64,000 bases of DNA from IDS-8 sp964607425. Lineage in GTDB: Bacteria; Pseudomonadota; Gammaproteobacteria; Steroidobacterales; Woeseiaceae. Shown one piece after another: positions 1 through 7,685 of the stretch (its first letter is position 1; each line of letters opens with the position of its first letter). The notes beneath the pieces were generated by a model that was not told the DNA's origin, made no database searches, and worked only from the letters and a program-made list of their open reading frames with translations. A program made the position numbers and the translations under genes. The DNA lies in NCBI GenBank assembly GCA_964607425.1, contig CAZSKQ010000008.1, positions 4,628 through 68,627 of the forward strand, given 5' to 3'.

Positions 1-57
1 ATACAGGTCGACCGCGGCGCGGCCGAGGCAGATCACGTCCAGCGGGCGGTCAGCCAC
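1..57 (-). CDS. iolC: 5-dehydro-2-deoxygluconokinase, N-terminal fragment
   Basis: Only the first 19 codons are in the window; the gene continues past position 1. Reading the minus strand from a GTG at 57 gives VADRPLDVICLGRAAVDLY. This matches the start of IolC, a PfkB/ribokinase-family enzyme that phosphorylates 5-dehydro-2-deoxy-D-gluconate in myo-inositol catabolism; the LGRAAVDLY stretch is typical of IolC N-termini. The GTG lies inside the last codons of iolB (8-nt overlap), so the two are co-translated. Some proteobacterial IolC proteins carry an extra C-terminal aldolase-like domain, which cannot be judged here. The call rests on a short stretch plus operon context. Confidence 0.72.
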   Translation of the reverse strand, partial: MADRPLDVICLGRAAVDLY

Positions 58-862
58 GCGGCAGGCCGGCCGGCCACCAGTACGGCGCCTCCGGGTCCAT
101 GGTCCAGGCATGTGCCTCGGTGAAATCCGGCACGGTGTACGGGTCTCCCGGCAGATGCCGGATCACCCAGGCGTAATACATGCCGTAACCGGGCGCGGCG
201 CATTGCGCGTGATCCAGCCCGGGCGGGATGCAGACGGTGTCCCGATCGCGCACCTTGTAGACGGTATCGCCGAGCTCCGCATGCCCGAAGCCCTGGCTGG
301 CGGTGAAACGGTAGTGGTAGATCTCGGGCTGCCGGTGATGATGGGGCGGGTAGCTCGACCAGCCGCCGGGCAACGTCACGACTTCGCCCAGCACGAGCTC
401 CGCCTCGCCCGGCGAGGTGCTGCCGTCAAAGATCGTGCGCACGAAGCGCAGGCAGCGCCCGGCGACCTGGCCCTTGCCGCGGTGCTCGTTCGGCACCTGG
501 TCCGGGGTGAAGACCCGCGCTGCGAACGCTTTGCGGTTGCCGCAGCCGTATACGGTCAGCTCGCATTCGCGCACCGCTTCGAACCGGACGTCGGTACCCG
601 CCGCGACGTGTACGGCACTCGCCGACTCATCGAAGAGGGACCCGCGTGCCAGCGCGAATTGCTCCCCGCCTGCGTGGCCGCGGAGCTCGCCGTGCATCAG
701 GAGCCACGCCGTTTCCGATTCCGGCGCGATCGCGTATTCCTCGCCCGCGGCGAGCACCAGGCTCGCGACGCTGAGCCCGGCGAATTCCGCCAGGGACGTG
801 AGGCCGGGCAGTCGGCCGGAGCCGGGGTCGCGGATGAGGTGCTGGTCGGTTTGCGTCATCAT
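50..862 (-). CDS. iolB: 5-deoxy-glucuronate isomerase
   Basis: IolB converts 5-deoxy-glucuronate to 5-dehydro-2-deoxy-gluconate, a cytoplasmic step of myo-inositol breakdown. The 270-residue product has the family's usual length and a bicupin layout. The second cupin carries the metal-binding cluster PPHHH (residues 172-176), a Glu at about 180 and a further His in GLDH (about 218), the ligands expected of the family. Two adjacent ATGs (862 and 859) could start it; a purine-rich GAGAGA lies just upstream. It follows the dehydrogenase gene by 20 nt and overlaps iolC at its end, so it is the fourth gene of a minus-strand iol operon. A longer upstream reading frame exists but runs through the neighbouring gene and is not used. 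Confidence 0.93.
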   Translation of the reverse strand: MMTQTDQHLIRDPGSGRLPGLTSLAEFAGLSVASLVLAAGEEYAIAPESETAWLLMHGELRGHAGGEQFALARGSLFDESASAVHVAAGTDVRFEAVRECELTVYGCGNRKAFAARVFTPDQVPNEHRGKGQVAGRCLRFVRTIFDGSTSPGEAELVLGEVVTLPGGWSSYPPHHHRQPEIYHYRFTASQGFGHAELGDTVYKVRDRDTVCIPPGLDHAQCAAPGYGMYYAWVIRHLPGDPYTVPDFTEAHAWTMDPEAPYWWPAGLPRG

Positions 863-882
863 TCTCTCGCTTGCGGAAATGT

Positions 883-2007
883 TCAGTACTCGACGTCGAC
901 CGAGGCGCGTTCCGCGGCGGATCGTTCGATGGCCGCCATCACCTGCTGCACCGCGAGCCCTTCGTCGAAATCCGGGTAGAAGCCTTCTCCGCGTTCGACG
1001 GCGCGGATGAAACTGTGCAGCTCGATCACCTTGAGGTCGTTGATGCCGAGGCCGTGGCCCGGTGCCGGGCAGAAGCGTGCGTAGTCGCCGTGCGCCGGTC
1101 CCGCGAGAAGCGTCTTGTATCCTGCACGCGCCGCCCCCTGGTCCGCGGCATACAGCTTGAGCTCGTTCATGCGTTCCTGGTCGAACGCGACGCTGCCGCG
1201 GGTGCCGTAGACCTCGAACGACAGCCCGCACTTGCGTCCCGTGGCGATGCGGCTGATCTCCAGGGTGGCGGGCACTCCCGATTCGAGCTCGACGAATGCG
1301 CGCGCGATGTCTTCGTTCTCCACGCGGCGGAGGGTGCCGGTGGCCGCCTCGCGGCGTTCCGGGATCGCGGTGTACACCTCGCCCAGGAGGCGTTTGGGCC
1401 GGCCGGCCAGGAAGTGCAGCATGTTGATGAGGTGCGAGCCGAGATCCGCGAGGGCGCCGGAACCGGCGAGCGCGCGGTCGCAGCGCCAGGTGAACGGGCC
1501 GTCGCGGTCCGCCATGTAGTCCTCGAAGTAGCGGCCGGTGAAGTGGACGACCTCGCCGATCTCGCCGCCGGCGATGATATCGCGCGCGACCTGCACCATC
1601 GGATTGGTCGTGTAGTTCAGGCCGACGGCATGCACGACGCCCGACTCGCGCGCGGCGGCCGCCAGCGTGGCCGCCTGCTCGACGGTCAGGGCGAGCGGCT
1701 TCTCGCAGTACACGTGCTTGCCCGCGGCGAGCGCCCTGCTCGCCATCTCGAAGTGCAGGTGATTGGGAGTGCAGATGTCGATCACGTCGATGTCCGGATC
1801 GTCGAGCAGCGAGCGCCAGTCGCCGGTCGCGCGTTCGAAGCGCAGCTCGGCTGCGGCCCGGCCAGCCTGCTCGTCGTCATGATCGCTCACGCAGACGGCG
1901 CGCGGCCGCCCGATGTCGTCGAACACGACCGCCACTTCGTGCAGGGCAATCGCGTGCGCCCGTCCCATGAAGCCCGTGCCGATGAGCCCGAATCCGAGGC
2001 CGCTCAT
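883..2007 (-). CDS. Gfo/Idh/MocA-family inositol dehydrogenase-like oxidoreductase
   Basis: This is a 374-residue NAD(P)-dependent dehydrogenase with an N-terminal Rossmann fold (GLIGTGFMGRAHA, residues 7-19) and the family's EKP catalytic-lysine motif (CEKPLAL, about 101-107). The C-terminal dimerisation/substrate domain contains ADLGSHLINML, the usual Asp/His region. Its place between iolG-like and iolB genes suggests oxidation of an inositol isomer (scyllo- or chiro-inositol) or a keto-inositol intermediate. Family members share a fold but differ in substrate, so the exact substrate is inferred. The start ATG overlaps the upstream gene's stop by 4 nt (ATGA), indicating translational coupling. 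Confidence 0.85.
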   Translation of the reverse strand: MSGLGFGLIGTGFMGRAHAIALHEVAVVFDDIGRPRAVCVSDHDDEQAGRAAAELRFERATGDWRSLLDDPDIDVIDICTPNHLHFEMASRALAAGKHVYCEKPLALTVEQAATLAAAARESGVVHAVGLNYTTNPMVQVARDIIAGGEIGEVVHFTGRYFEDYMADRDGPFTWRCDRALAGSGALADLGSHLINMLHFLAGRPKRLLGEVYTAIPERREAATGTLRRVENEDIARAFVELESGVPATLEISRIATGRKCGLSFEVYGTRGSVAFDQERMNELKLYAADQGAARAGYKTLLAGPAHGDYARFCPAPGHGLGINDLKVIELHSFIRAVERGEGFYPDFDEGLAVQQVMAAIERSAAERASVDVEY

Positions 2008-3029
2008 GCGCAGGCCCCCGCGGCTGGCACGCCGCTGCCCGCGAGTGTCACGGCACGGCCGCTTTGCAGTGACTCCTCGGCGGCTTCGGCCAGCTCGAGC
2101 GCGCGCACGCCGTCACTGCCGCCGGCGAGCTCGGCGGTTTCGCCCGCAGCTCCCCGGATGAACTCGTCCATCTCCAGCCGGTAGGCGTCGCGGTAGCGCT
2201 CCAGGAAGAACGGCAGGGCCGGTTCGCCCAGGAACCCTTCGGCGGTGGCGCGCTCGACCTGCGTCGCGGTCGGGTTGCCGGCGCGCAGCATGCCGCCGGA
2301 CCCGAACGCTTCGATTCGCTGGTCGTAGCCGTACGTGCAGCGCCTGCTGTTGGTGACCTGGCAGAAAGCGCCGCTCGCCGTGCGCAGGACGATTACGACC
2401 GTGTCGATATCGCCCGCCTCGCCGATCGCCGGATCGATGAGGCAGCCACCCGTCGCGAAGACCGTCACCGGTTCCTCGCCCAGCAGCCAGCGTGCCATGT
2501 CGAGGTCGTGGATCGTCATGTCGCGCAGCAGGCCGCCCGACCTGCGGACGTACTCGACGGGCGGCGGTGCCGGGTCGCGGCTCGTGATAGTCAGCACTTC
2601 GAGGCGTCCGACGCTGCCGCTCGCGAGTTCCGTTTGCAGGCGCCGGAATGACGGGTCGTAGCGGCGATTGAAGCCTACGTGCAGGATGACGCCCGCCGCT
2701 TCCGCGGCCCCCGCGGCACGGCGTGCCCGGTCCGTATGGAGATCCAGCGGCTTTTCGCAAAAGATCGAGAGGCCCGCCGCGGCCGCGGCTTCGATCAGCG
2801 GCAGGTGCGTGTCCGTCGAGCTCGCGATCACCACCGCGCCGAGTGTTTCGTCCGCAAGGGCGGTATCGGCGTCGACCGCGCGGGCACCGGTCGTTTGCGC
2901 GAGCGCATGCGCGGCCTCGGTGTCGACGTCGACGACGTACTTCAGGTGCGCACCCGGATGGGCATGCAGGTTTTGCGCATGGATGCGCCCGATCCTTCCG
3001 GCGCCGATGACGCAGGCTGCTACTGTCAT
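2004..3029 (-). CDS. iolG: Inositol 2-dehydrogenase
   Basis: A Gfo/Idh/MocA oxidoreductase of 341 residues that most resembles inositol 2-dehydrogenase, which oxidises myo-inositol to 2-keto-myo-inositol with NAD+, the first catabolic step. Visible are the nucleotide-binding GAGRIGRIHAQN (9-20), the catalytic Lys in CEKPLDL (91-97), the MTIHDLDMARWLL segment with catalytic Asp/His, and SRRCTYGYDQR, which resembles the NSRRAxYGYDQR pattern I recall from IolG proteins. It is the second gene of the operon, overlapping the RpiR regulator upstream and the second dehydrogenase downstream by 4 nt each. Having two paralogous dehydrogenases side by side suggests use of more than one inositol stereoisomer. 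Confidence 0.88.
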   Translation of the reverse strand: MTVAACVIGAGRIGRIHAQNLHAHPGAHLKYVVDVDTEAAHALAQTTGARAVDADTALADETLGAVVIASSTDTHLPLIEAAAAAGLSIFCEKPLDLHTDRARRAAGAAEAAGVILHVGFNRRYDPSFRRLQTELASGSVGRLEVLTITSRDPAPPPVEYVRRSGGLLRDMTIHDLDMARWLLGEEPVTVFATGGCLIDPAIGEAGDIDTVVIVLRTASGAFCQVTNSRRCTYGYDQRIEAFGSGGMLRAGNPTATQVERATAEGFLGEPALPFFLERYRDAYRLEMDEFIRGAAGETAELAGGSDGVRALELAEAAEESLQSGRAVTLAGSGVPAAGACA

Positions 3030-3877
3030 GTTCGCTTTACCTTGCTGTTTTCGATGCGATGCGCGTAGCTGATGATCAGCGTCTGCGCCAGGCAGAGCGA
3101 CGCCGTCAGGGAGCGGAACTGGCGCACCTCGGGATCCTTGATGTCGAACGAGATGTCCGCGCCGCGGGCAATGGGGCTCACCCGGCTGTCGCTGATGGCG
3201 ATGACGCTCGCGCCGACCGATTTCGCCTGCGCCACAACGGTTTCGGTTTCCGTTGCATACGGCCTGAAGCTGATCGCGAACACGAGGTCGCCCGCCGCGA
3301 TCATCGAGCTTTGCTCGACCAGCATGCCGGCGAGCCCGTCGACGAGCTGTACCGGCTTTTCGACATGCCGCAGGGCATAGGTCATGTACGCCGCTACCGG
3401 AAACGACCGCCGCAGGCCGACGAGATGGACGACCTCGGCCCGTTCGAGCAGGTCCACCGAGCGCTCGAGCAACCCGGCATCGACGGTGTCCTGCATGTGT
3501 TCCAGGGCAATAATGTTGCTCGATACGAATTCCCGCATCAGCTCGTGAGCGGTCAGGCGACGGCCATCGCCGGTGCGCTCTTTGAACTGCTGAATCCGTT
3601 CCGCGTAGCTCGGGCTGGGCGCGGATGCGATGAGCTCATCCCGGAACAGGCGCTGCATCTCGCTGGCGCCGTCGTAACCGAAGGCCTTGGCGAAGCGCAC
3701 GATGGTGGATGCCTGCACGCCCGCGCGCTCGGCGATGACCGCAAGTGTCTGCAGTCCCATGTCGTTCGGATGGTCGAGGATGTAGGCGGCGACCTGCTGC
3801 AGGCGCGGGCTGAGCTCGTCGTGACGGGCGACGATCTCGGCGCGCAGTTGATCGATATCCTTGAGGCGCTCTACCAC
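3026..3877 (-). CDS. MurR/RpiR-family transcriptional regulator of the iol genes
   Basis: This 283-residue regulator has an N-terminal RpiR helix-turn-helix domain (about 1-80; the recognition region includes ERAGVQASTIVRFAKAFGY) and a C-terminal SIS sugar-phosphate-binding domain (about 125-265; SFRPYATETETVVAQAKSVG). RpiR-type IolR proteins of proteobacteria repress inositol genes and respond to an inositol pathway intermediate. Here it is the first gene of the iol operon (start GTG at 3877, GGAG-type ribosome site upstream) and overlaps iolG by 4 nt. It is transcribed away from a TonB receptor across a 183-bp region with inverted repeats, so it likely controls both sides. The ligand is not deducible from sequence. 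Confidence 0.88.
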   Translation of the reverse strand: MVERLKDIDQLRAEIVARHDELSPRLQQVAAYILDHPNDMGLQTLAVIAERAGVQASTIVRFAKAFGYDGASEMQRLFRDELIASAPSPSYAERIQQFKERTGDGRRLTAHELMREFVSSNIIALEHMQDTVDAGLLERSVDLLERAEVVHLVGLRRSFPVAAYMTYALRHVEKPVQLVDGLAGMLVEQSSMIAAGDLVFAISFRPYATETETVVAQAKSVGASVIAISDSRVSPIARGADISFDIKDPEVRQFRSLTASLCLAQTLIISYAHRIENSKVKRT

Positions 3878-3928
3878 GTACTTAGCTCACTCCATTGATT
3901 CAAAGAGGAAAACAACAACAGGCCATCT

Positions 3929-3961
3929 CGTTCCATCGCCCGGACGGATCCGCTCGGAACG
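3929..3961. promoter_or_regulatory. Inverted repeat in the rpiR-TonB receptor intergenic region
   Basis: CGTTCC (3929-3934) and GGAACG (3956-3961) form a 6-bp inverted repeat 21 nt apart, with a perfect CGGATCCG palindrome at 3944-3951 between them. It lies between the two divergent promoter regions and could be an operator, but half-site spacing this wide is also compatible with chance in GC-rich DNA. Confidence 0.25.
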
Positions 3962-3973
3962 CCCGTTTCATAT

Positions 3974-4003
3974 TTGCATGATACAAAATTTTTGTTCTAT
4001 ACT
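3974..4003 (+). promoter_or_regulatory. Sigma-70 promoter of the TonB receptor gene
   Basis: TTGCAT (3974-3979) and TATACT (3998-4003) are separated by 18 nt, giving a convincing sigma-70 promoter in an AT-rich island. The predicted transcript would start near 4010, about 50 nt before the receptor start codon at 4061. The spacer contains a perfect palindrome, listed separately. Confidence 0.6.
3983..3995. promoter_or_regulatory. Palindromic operator inside the promoter spacer
   Basis: ACAAAATTTTTGT is a perfect 6-1-6 palindrome lying entirely between the -35 and -10 boxes of the TonB receptor promoter. A protein bound there would exclude RNA polymerase, so it is a plausible repressor site, most simply for the adjacent RpiR regulator. 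AT-rich 13-15 bp palindromes are known for RpiR-family members such as HexR. Which protein binds is inference. Confidence 0.5.
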
Positions 4004-4060
4004 CCACACGACAATCATCCCGTCGGTCCGTTCGGGTGGGAGTACCAGGGGGAGAGAATT

Positions 4061-6853
4061 ATGCCTGCCACACTGTCGTTTGCCTGCCGTACTGTCCTAG
4101 TCCTGGCGTTGCTCGTGTACGGTGGCCTGGCACAGGCGGATGCCCTGGTGCAGGGGCGGGTAACCGATGCCGCAACCGATCGTCCGCTGGCCTCGGCCAA
4201 CATCCGGCTGGTGGAGCTCAACCGCAACGCGACGACGACCCCCGGCGGCGAGTTCTCGATGTTCGGCGTGCCGGCGGGGCAGTACACGCTGCAGGTGCGC
4301 TACATCGGCTACCTGACGGAAGAGCGTACCATCACCGTTCCCGCATCCGGTGCGATCAACGAAACCGTGACACTTTCGGCGCTCGGCGAAGAAATCGTGG
4401 TCACCGGCTACCGCGCGTCGCAGGCCAGCTCGCTGATGGACAAGCGGATGTCGGACATCATCAAGGAGTCCGTTACCGCGGATGACGCCGGCAAGCTCCC
4501 GGACCAGAACGCCGCCGAGGCATTGCGGCGCGTTACGGGCGTAACCTCGACGGTGGACCAGGGCGAAGGCCGTTACGTCACGGTCCGCGGCGTCGACCCG
4601 AGCTATACCAATGTTACGCTCAACGGCAGCGTGGTCGGCTCGCCGGAGGACACGCGGCGCGTGTCGCTGGATACGATTCCCTCGGAGGTAATGTCCAAGA
4701 TCGAGGTCGTGAAGTCGGTGACCCCGGACATGGACGGGAATGCGGTCGGCGGCTCCATCAACATCGAAACACCGAGCGCCTTCGACGACCGGGACGGCTC
4801 GTTCTTCTCGACCACGGCGGACGTCGGCTATTACGACATGAACGGCAAGTATCCTTCGCGGATCGCGCTGGCCTGGGGACGGGTGTTCGGCCCCGAGGGG
4901 CAATGGGGCGTCGTCCTGTCCGGCAGCTATTCCGATCGCAACTACGCGACCGAGAACCTGCAGGGCGGCGATCCCTGGGAAGAGGAGGGCGACTTTTTCA
5001 TTCCGGATTCGCTGGTGCTGCGGGATTACCGTATTGAACGGGTGCGCAAGGGGATCGTTGCCAATTTCGAGTACCGGCCGAGCGAGCGCCTGAAGCTGTA
5101 CCTCAACAACCTGTACAACGCTTTCGAAGATACCGAGGTGCAGGGGGAGACCGTCTGGGATTACCGTAACGGCGACCTGCTGAACCAGACCGCAACCTCC
5201 GGCCTGTTCACGGAAGGTGAAGGGGAGCGGTTGATGTCCGAGCGGGTCGAAACCCAGATCATCCAGACGTCGACATTGGGCGGCGAGTACCTGCTTGACA
5301 AGTGGATTCTCGATGCCTCGTTCACCTACGGCAAAGCGGAGCAGGATACGCCGACGGATCGCGAATGGTCGTTCGAGCTCGCGGAAGGCCTGCCGATGAC
5401 CTACGACACGTCCGACCTGTTTTTCGATGTCGATGCCGGACCGGAATTCCACGATCCGTCGCTGTACGAATTCAACGAGTACAACCGCGGCGGCCAATTC
5501 ATCGACGGCGAGAACACGGCGTTCGAGATCAACCTGCAGCGCCAGGTGGATTGGGGTCGCCATTCCGGCTACATCAAGTTCGGCGCCAAGCGCATGACAC
5601 GCGACAAGGACTCCGACCAGGAGCTGACCGTGTTCGACGGCTTCGCGGACGACCTGCTGGCGACCGGCTTCACCCTTCCCGGGAAGGACGGCTTCTATTC
5701 CAGCGTGCGGCCGTACTACGATTTCGGGTTCCGCCTCGACTACGATGCAATCGAGAGCTTCTTTACGGATAACGAAGCGGGATTCGAGGCCAGCGCCGCG
5801 GACACGGTTGCCGAATCGTTCGGTGCCGACTTCGACGTTTCCGAGGACGTTACCGCTGCATACCTGATGGGCGTAATCGACATCGGCCGTGCGACTTTCA
5901 CCGGCGGCGTGCGCGTCGAGCGCACGGAAGCCGAGTTCTCGGCCTTCAGTATCCTGTTCGAGGACGGAGATGCGCTGCCGCCGACACGCGTTACCGGCGG
6001 CGACGACTACACGAACTGGCTGCCCGGCCTGCAGATGCGCCTGCAGCTCCGCGACGACCTGCTCCTGCGGGCGGCATGGACGAATACGATTGGGCGGCCG
6101 TCGTATGACGTCGCTGTGCCGTTCCGCCTGTTCGAGATCGAAGAGGACGAAGGCGAATTCGAGGGCGAGATCGAGGCCGGTAATCCCGACCTGCGGGCGC
6201 TCGAGTCGATGAACCTCGACCTGACGGTGGAATGGTACCTCGAGTCCGCGGGGCTCATTTCCGCCGGCATTTTCTACAAGGATATCGATAACCCGATCTT
6301 TACCCGGTTCAGGGAGCTCGAGGACGAAGACTTCGAAGGAAGGCACTTCAGCGAGCTGGTGATCGAAACCACGGACAACGCACAATCCGGCGAGATCCTC
6401 GGCGTGGAGCTGAATTACCAGCAGCAGTTCCGCGCGCTGCCGGAGCCGTTCAACGGGCTTGGGCTGGCGCTGAACTACACCTGGTCGGACAGCGAAGCGA
6501 CGGTTTTCGATCGTGAGGAGAAGGTGCCGTTTTTCCTGCAGTCCGATGCGATCGGGAATGCCGCTGTCTTCTACGAGCGCAGCGGGTTCGAGGCGCGGCT
6601 GGCCTATACCTTCTTCAGCGATTACCTGGATGCGCTGGCAGCCGATCCGTCGCAGGACGTTTACATCGACGAGCGTGGCCAGCTCGATTTCAAGACCAGC
6701 TACGCCTTCACCGAACACGTGACCGCGTTCTTCGACTGGAAGAACATCACGGACGAACCGCTGCGCTTCTTCAGCGGCGACAACAAGGCGCGGCTCGCGG
6801 AGAACGAATTCTACTCCTGGAACATGTCGGCAGGCGTCCAGATCCAGTTCTGA
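4061..6853 (+). CDS. TonB-dependent outer-membrane receptor, possible inositol-related substrate
   Basis: This 930-residue receptor has a signal peptide (hydrophobic about 9-22, ending AQA), then a carboxypeptidase-regulatory-like domain (VQGRVTDAATDRPLASANI), a plug domain (about 120-240; LPDQNAAEALRRVTGV, then VTVRGVDPSYTNVTLNG) and a C-terminal 22-strand-type barrel ending in an aromatic residue (VQIQF). The layout fits the Xanthomonas/Caulobacter TonB receptor group, whose members often import carbohydrates and sit next to the catabolic genes. I chose ATG 4061 over the in-frame ATG at 3974 because GGGGAGAG precedes it and a signal peptide starts there; the upstream ATG overlaps the promoter. 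Being divergent from iol genes suggests uptake of an inositol derivative (phytate, galactinol or an inositol glycoside); this is inferred from context. Confidence 0.88.
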   Translation: MPATLSFACRTVLVLALLVYGGLAQADALVQGRVTDAATDRPLASANIRLVELNRNATTTPGGEFSMFGVPAGQYTLQVRYIGYLTEERTITVPASGAINETVTLSALGEEIVVTGYRASQASSLMDKRMSDIIKESVTADDAGKLPDQNAAEALRRVTGVTSTVDQGEGRYVTVRGVDPSYTNVTLNGSVVGSPEDTRRVSLDTIPSEVMSKIEVVKSVTPDMDGNAVGGSINIETPSAFDDRDGSFFSTTADVGYYDMNGKYPSRIALAWGRVFGPEGQWGVVLSGSYSDRNYATENLQGGDPWEEEGDFFIPDSLVLRDYRIERVRKGIVANFEYRPSERLKLYLNNLYNAFEDTEVQGETVWDYRNGDLLNQTATSGLFTEGEGERLMSERVETQIIQTSTLGGEYLLDKWILDASFTYGKAEQDTPTDREWSFELAEGLPMTYDTSDLFFDVDAGPEFHDPSLYEFNEYNRGGQFIDGENTAFEINLQRQVDWGRHSGYIKFGAKRMTRDKDSDQELTVFDGFADDLLATGFTLPGKDGFYSSVRPYYDFGFRLDYDAIESFFTDNEAGFEASAADTVAESFGADFDVSEDVTAAYLMGVIDIGRATFTGGVRVERTEAEFSAFSILFEDGDALPPTRVTGGDDYTNWLPGLQMRLQLRDDLLLRAAWTNTIGRPSYDVAVPFRLFEIEEDEGEFEGEIEAGNPDLRALESMNLDLTVEWYLESAGLISAGIFYKDIDNPIFTRFRELEDEDFEGRHFSELVIETTDNAQSGEILGVELNYQQQFRALPEPFNGLGLALNYTWSDSEATVFDREEKVPFFLQSDAIGNAAVFYERSGFEARLAYTFFSDYLDALAADPSQDVYIDERGQLDFKTSYAFTEHVTAFFDWKNITDEPLRFFSGDNKARLAENEFYSWNMSAGVQIQF

Positions 6854-6856
6854 CGC

Positions 6857-6871
6857 GTAGGAGCCCGCTCC
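6857..6871 (+). repeat. Truncated REP-like element
   Basis: GTAGGAGCCCGC follows the receptor stop codon by 3 nt. It matches the head and left arm of the GTAGGA-headed palindrome family found throughout this window, but the right arm is missing. Confidence 0.55.
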
Positions 6872-6876
6872 AGGCG

Positions 6877-6931
6877 CCGGAATGATGCAGGCCTGCCGCC
6901 GATTTCACGGCAGCGGAACGATTTGACCATG
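6877..6931 (+). repeat. 55-bp repeat flanking the assembly gap (left copy)
   Basis: These 55 bases (CCGGAATGATGC... to ...TTTGACCATG) are identical to 7032-7086 on the other side of the run of Ns. The sequence is part of the 177-bp tandem repeat unit that follows. Identical flanks mean the gap arose in, or because of, the repeat. Confidence 0.85.
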
Positions 6932-7031
6932 NNNNNNNNNNNNNNNNNNNNNNNNNNNNNNNNNNNNNNNNNNNNNNNNNNNNNNNNNNNNNNNNNNNNN
7001 NNNNNNNNNNNNNNNNNNNNNNNNNNNNNNN
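6932..7031. other. Scaffold gap of exactly 100 N
   Basis: The sequence is undetermined for exactly 100 positions, a conventional placeholder length, so the true distance is unknown and could be negative (an unmerged overlap), small, or several repeat units. Confidence 0.97.
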
Positions 7032-7599
7032 CCGGAATGATGCAGGCCTGCCGCCGATTTCACGGCAGCGGAACGATTTGACCATGGTGCGAATCGCCGC
7101 GGCAGGCCTGCGTCTGTAGGAGCCCGCCGTGCGGGCGACCCCACGGGCGACAGAACGACTGACCGTGGTGCGAATCATGAGCGCCACCCGGTCGCCCGCA
7201 TGGCGGGCTCCTACATTCGGCAGGCGTGCCGCCGATCCACGGCAGCGGAACGATTTGACCATGCTGCGAATCGCCGCGGCAGGCCTGCGTCTGTAGGAGC
7301 CCGCCGTGCGGGCGACCCCACGGGCGACAGAACGACTGACCGTGGTGCGAATCATGAGCGCCACCCGGTCGCCCGCATGGCGGGCTCCTACATTCGGCAG
7401 GCGTGCCGCCGATCCACGGCAGCGGAACGATTTGACCATGCTGCGAATCGCCGCGGCAGACCTGCGTCTGTAGGAGCCCGCCGTGCGGGCGACCCCGCGG
7501 CAGGCGTGCCGCCGATTTCACGGCGGCGGAATGATTTGATCATGGTGCGAATCGCGAGCGCCACCGGTTGCCCGCGATGCGGGCTCCTGCGGGGCATTC
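7032..7599 (+). repeat. 177-bp tandem repeat array built around REP-like palindromes
   Basis: The GTAGGAGCCCGCCGTGCGGG motif recurs at 7116, 7293 and 7470, exactly 177 bp apart, and the intervening sequence is nearly identical (7116-7292 versus 7293-7469). A partial unit precedes (7032-7115) and a shortened, diverged unit follows (7470-7599). Each unit carries a forward palindrome (for example 7116-7138) and an inverted partner (for example 7191-7213), so each can fold as a long REP-pair hairpin. No plausible protein is encoded; open frames here are repeats read through. Nothing else is recognisable up to the next gene at 7686. Confidence 0.88.
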
Positions 7600-7685
7600 C
7601 TTTTAGGCCGTGGCGATGGTTGCGCGTTGTCGTTTACAATCGCGAGCCTTCTTTATTCCCCGTTCAAAAGGAGCGCTAACCCGCT

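Noticed and set aside
4097..6718. A continuous 873-codon frame antisense to the TonB receptor
   Set aside because: It mirrors the receptor gene codon by codon in GC-rich DNA, has no recognisable domain, and the receptor is certain.
7032..7599. Regularly spaced repeats that might be a CRISPR array
   Set aside because: The unit is 177 bp with near-identical intervening sequence, whereas CRISPR needs short repeats with unique spacers; no cas genes are present.
6771..7679. Several open frames in the repeat array, including one of 159 codons
   Set aside because: They are the 177-bp repeat read through in frame, with internally repeated peptide sequence and no ribosome site.
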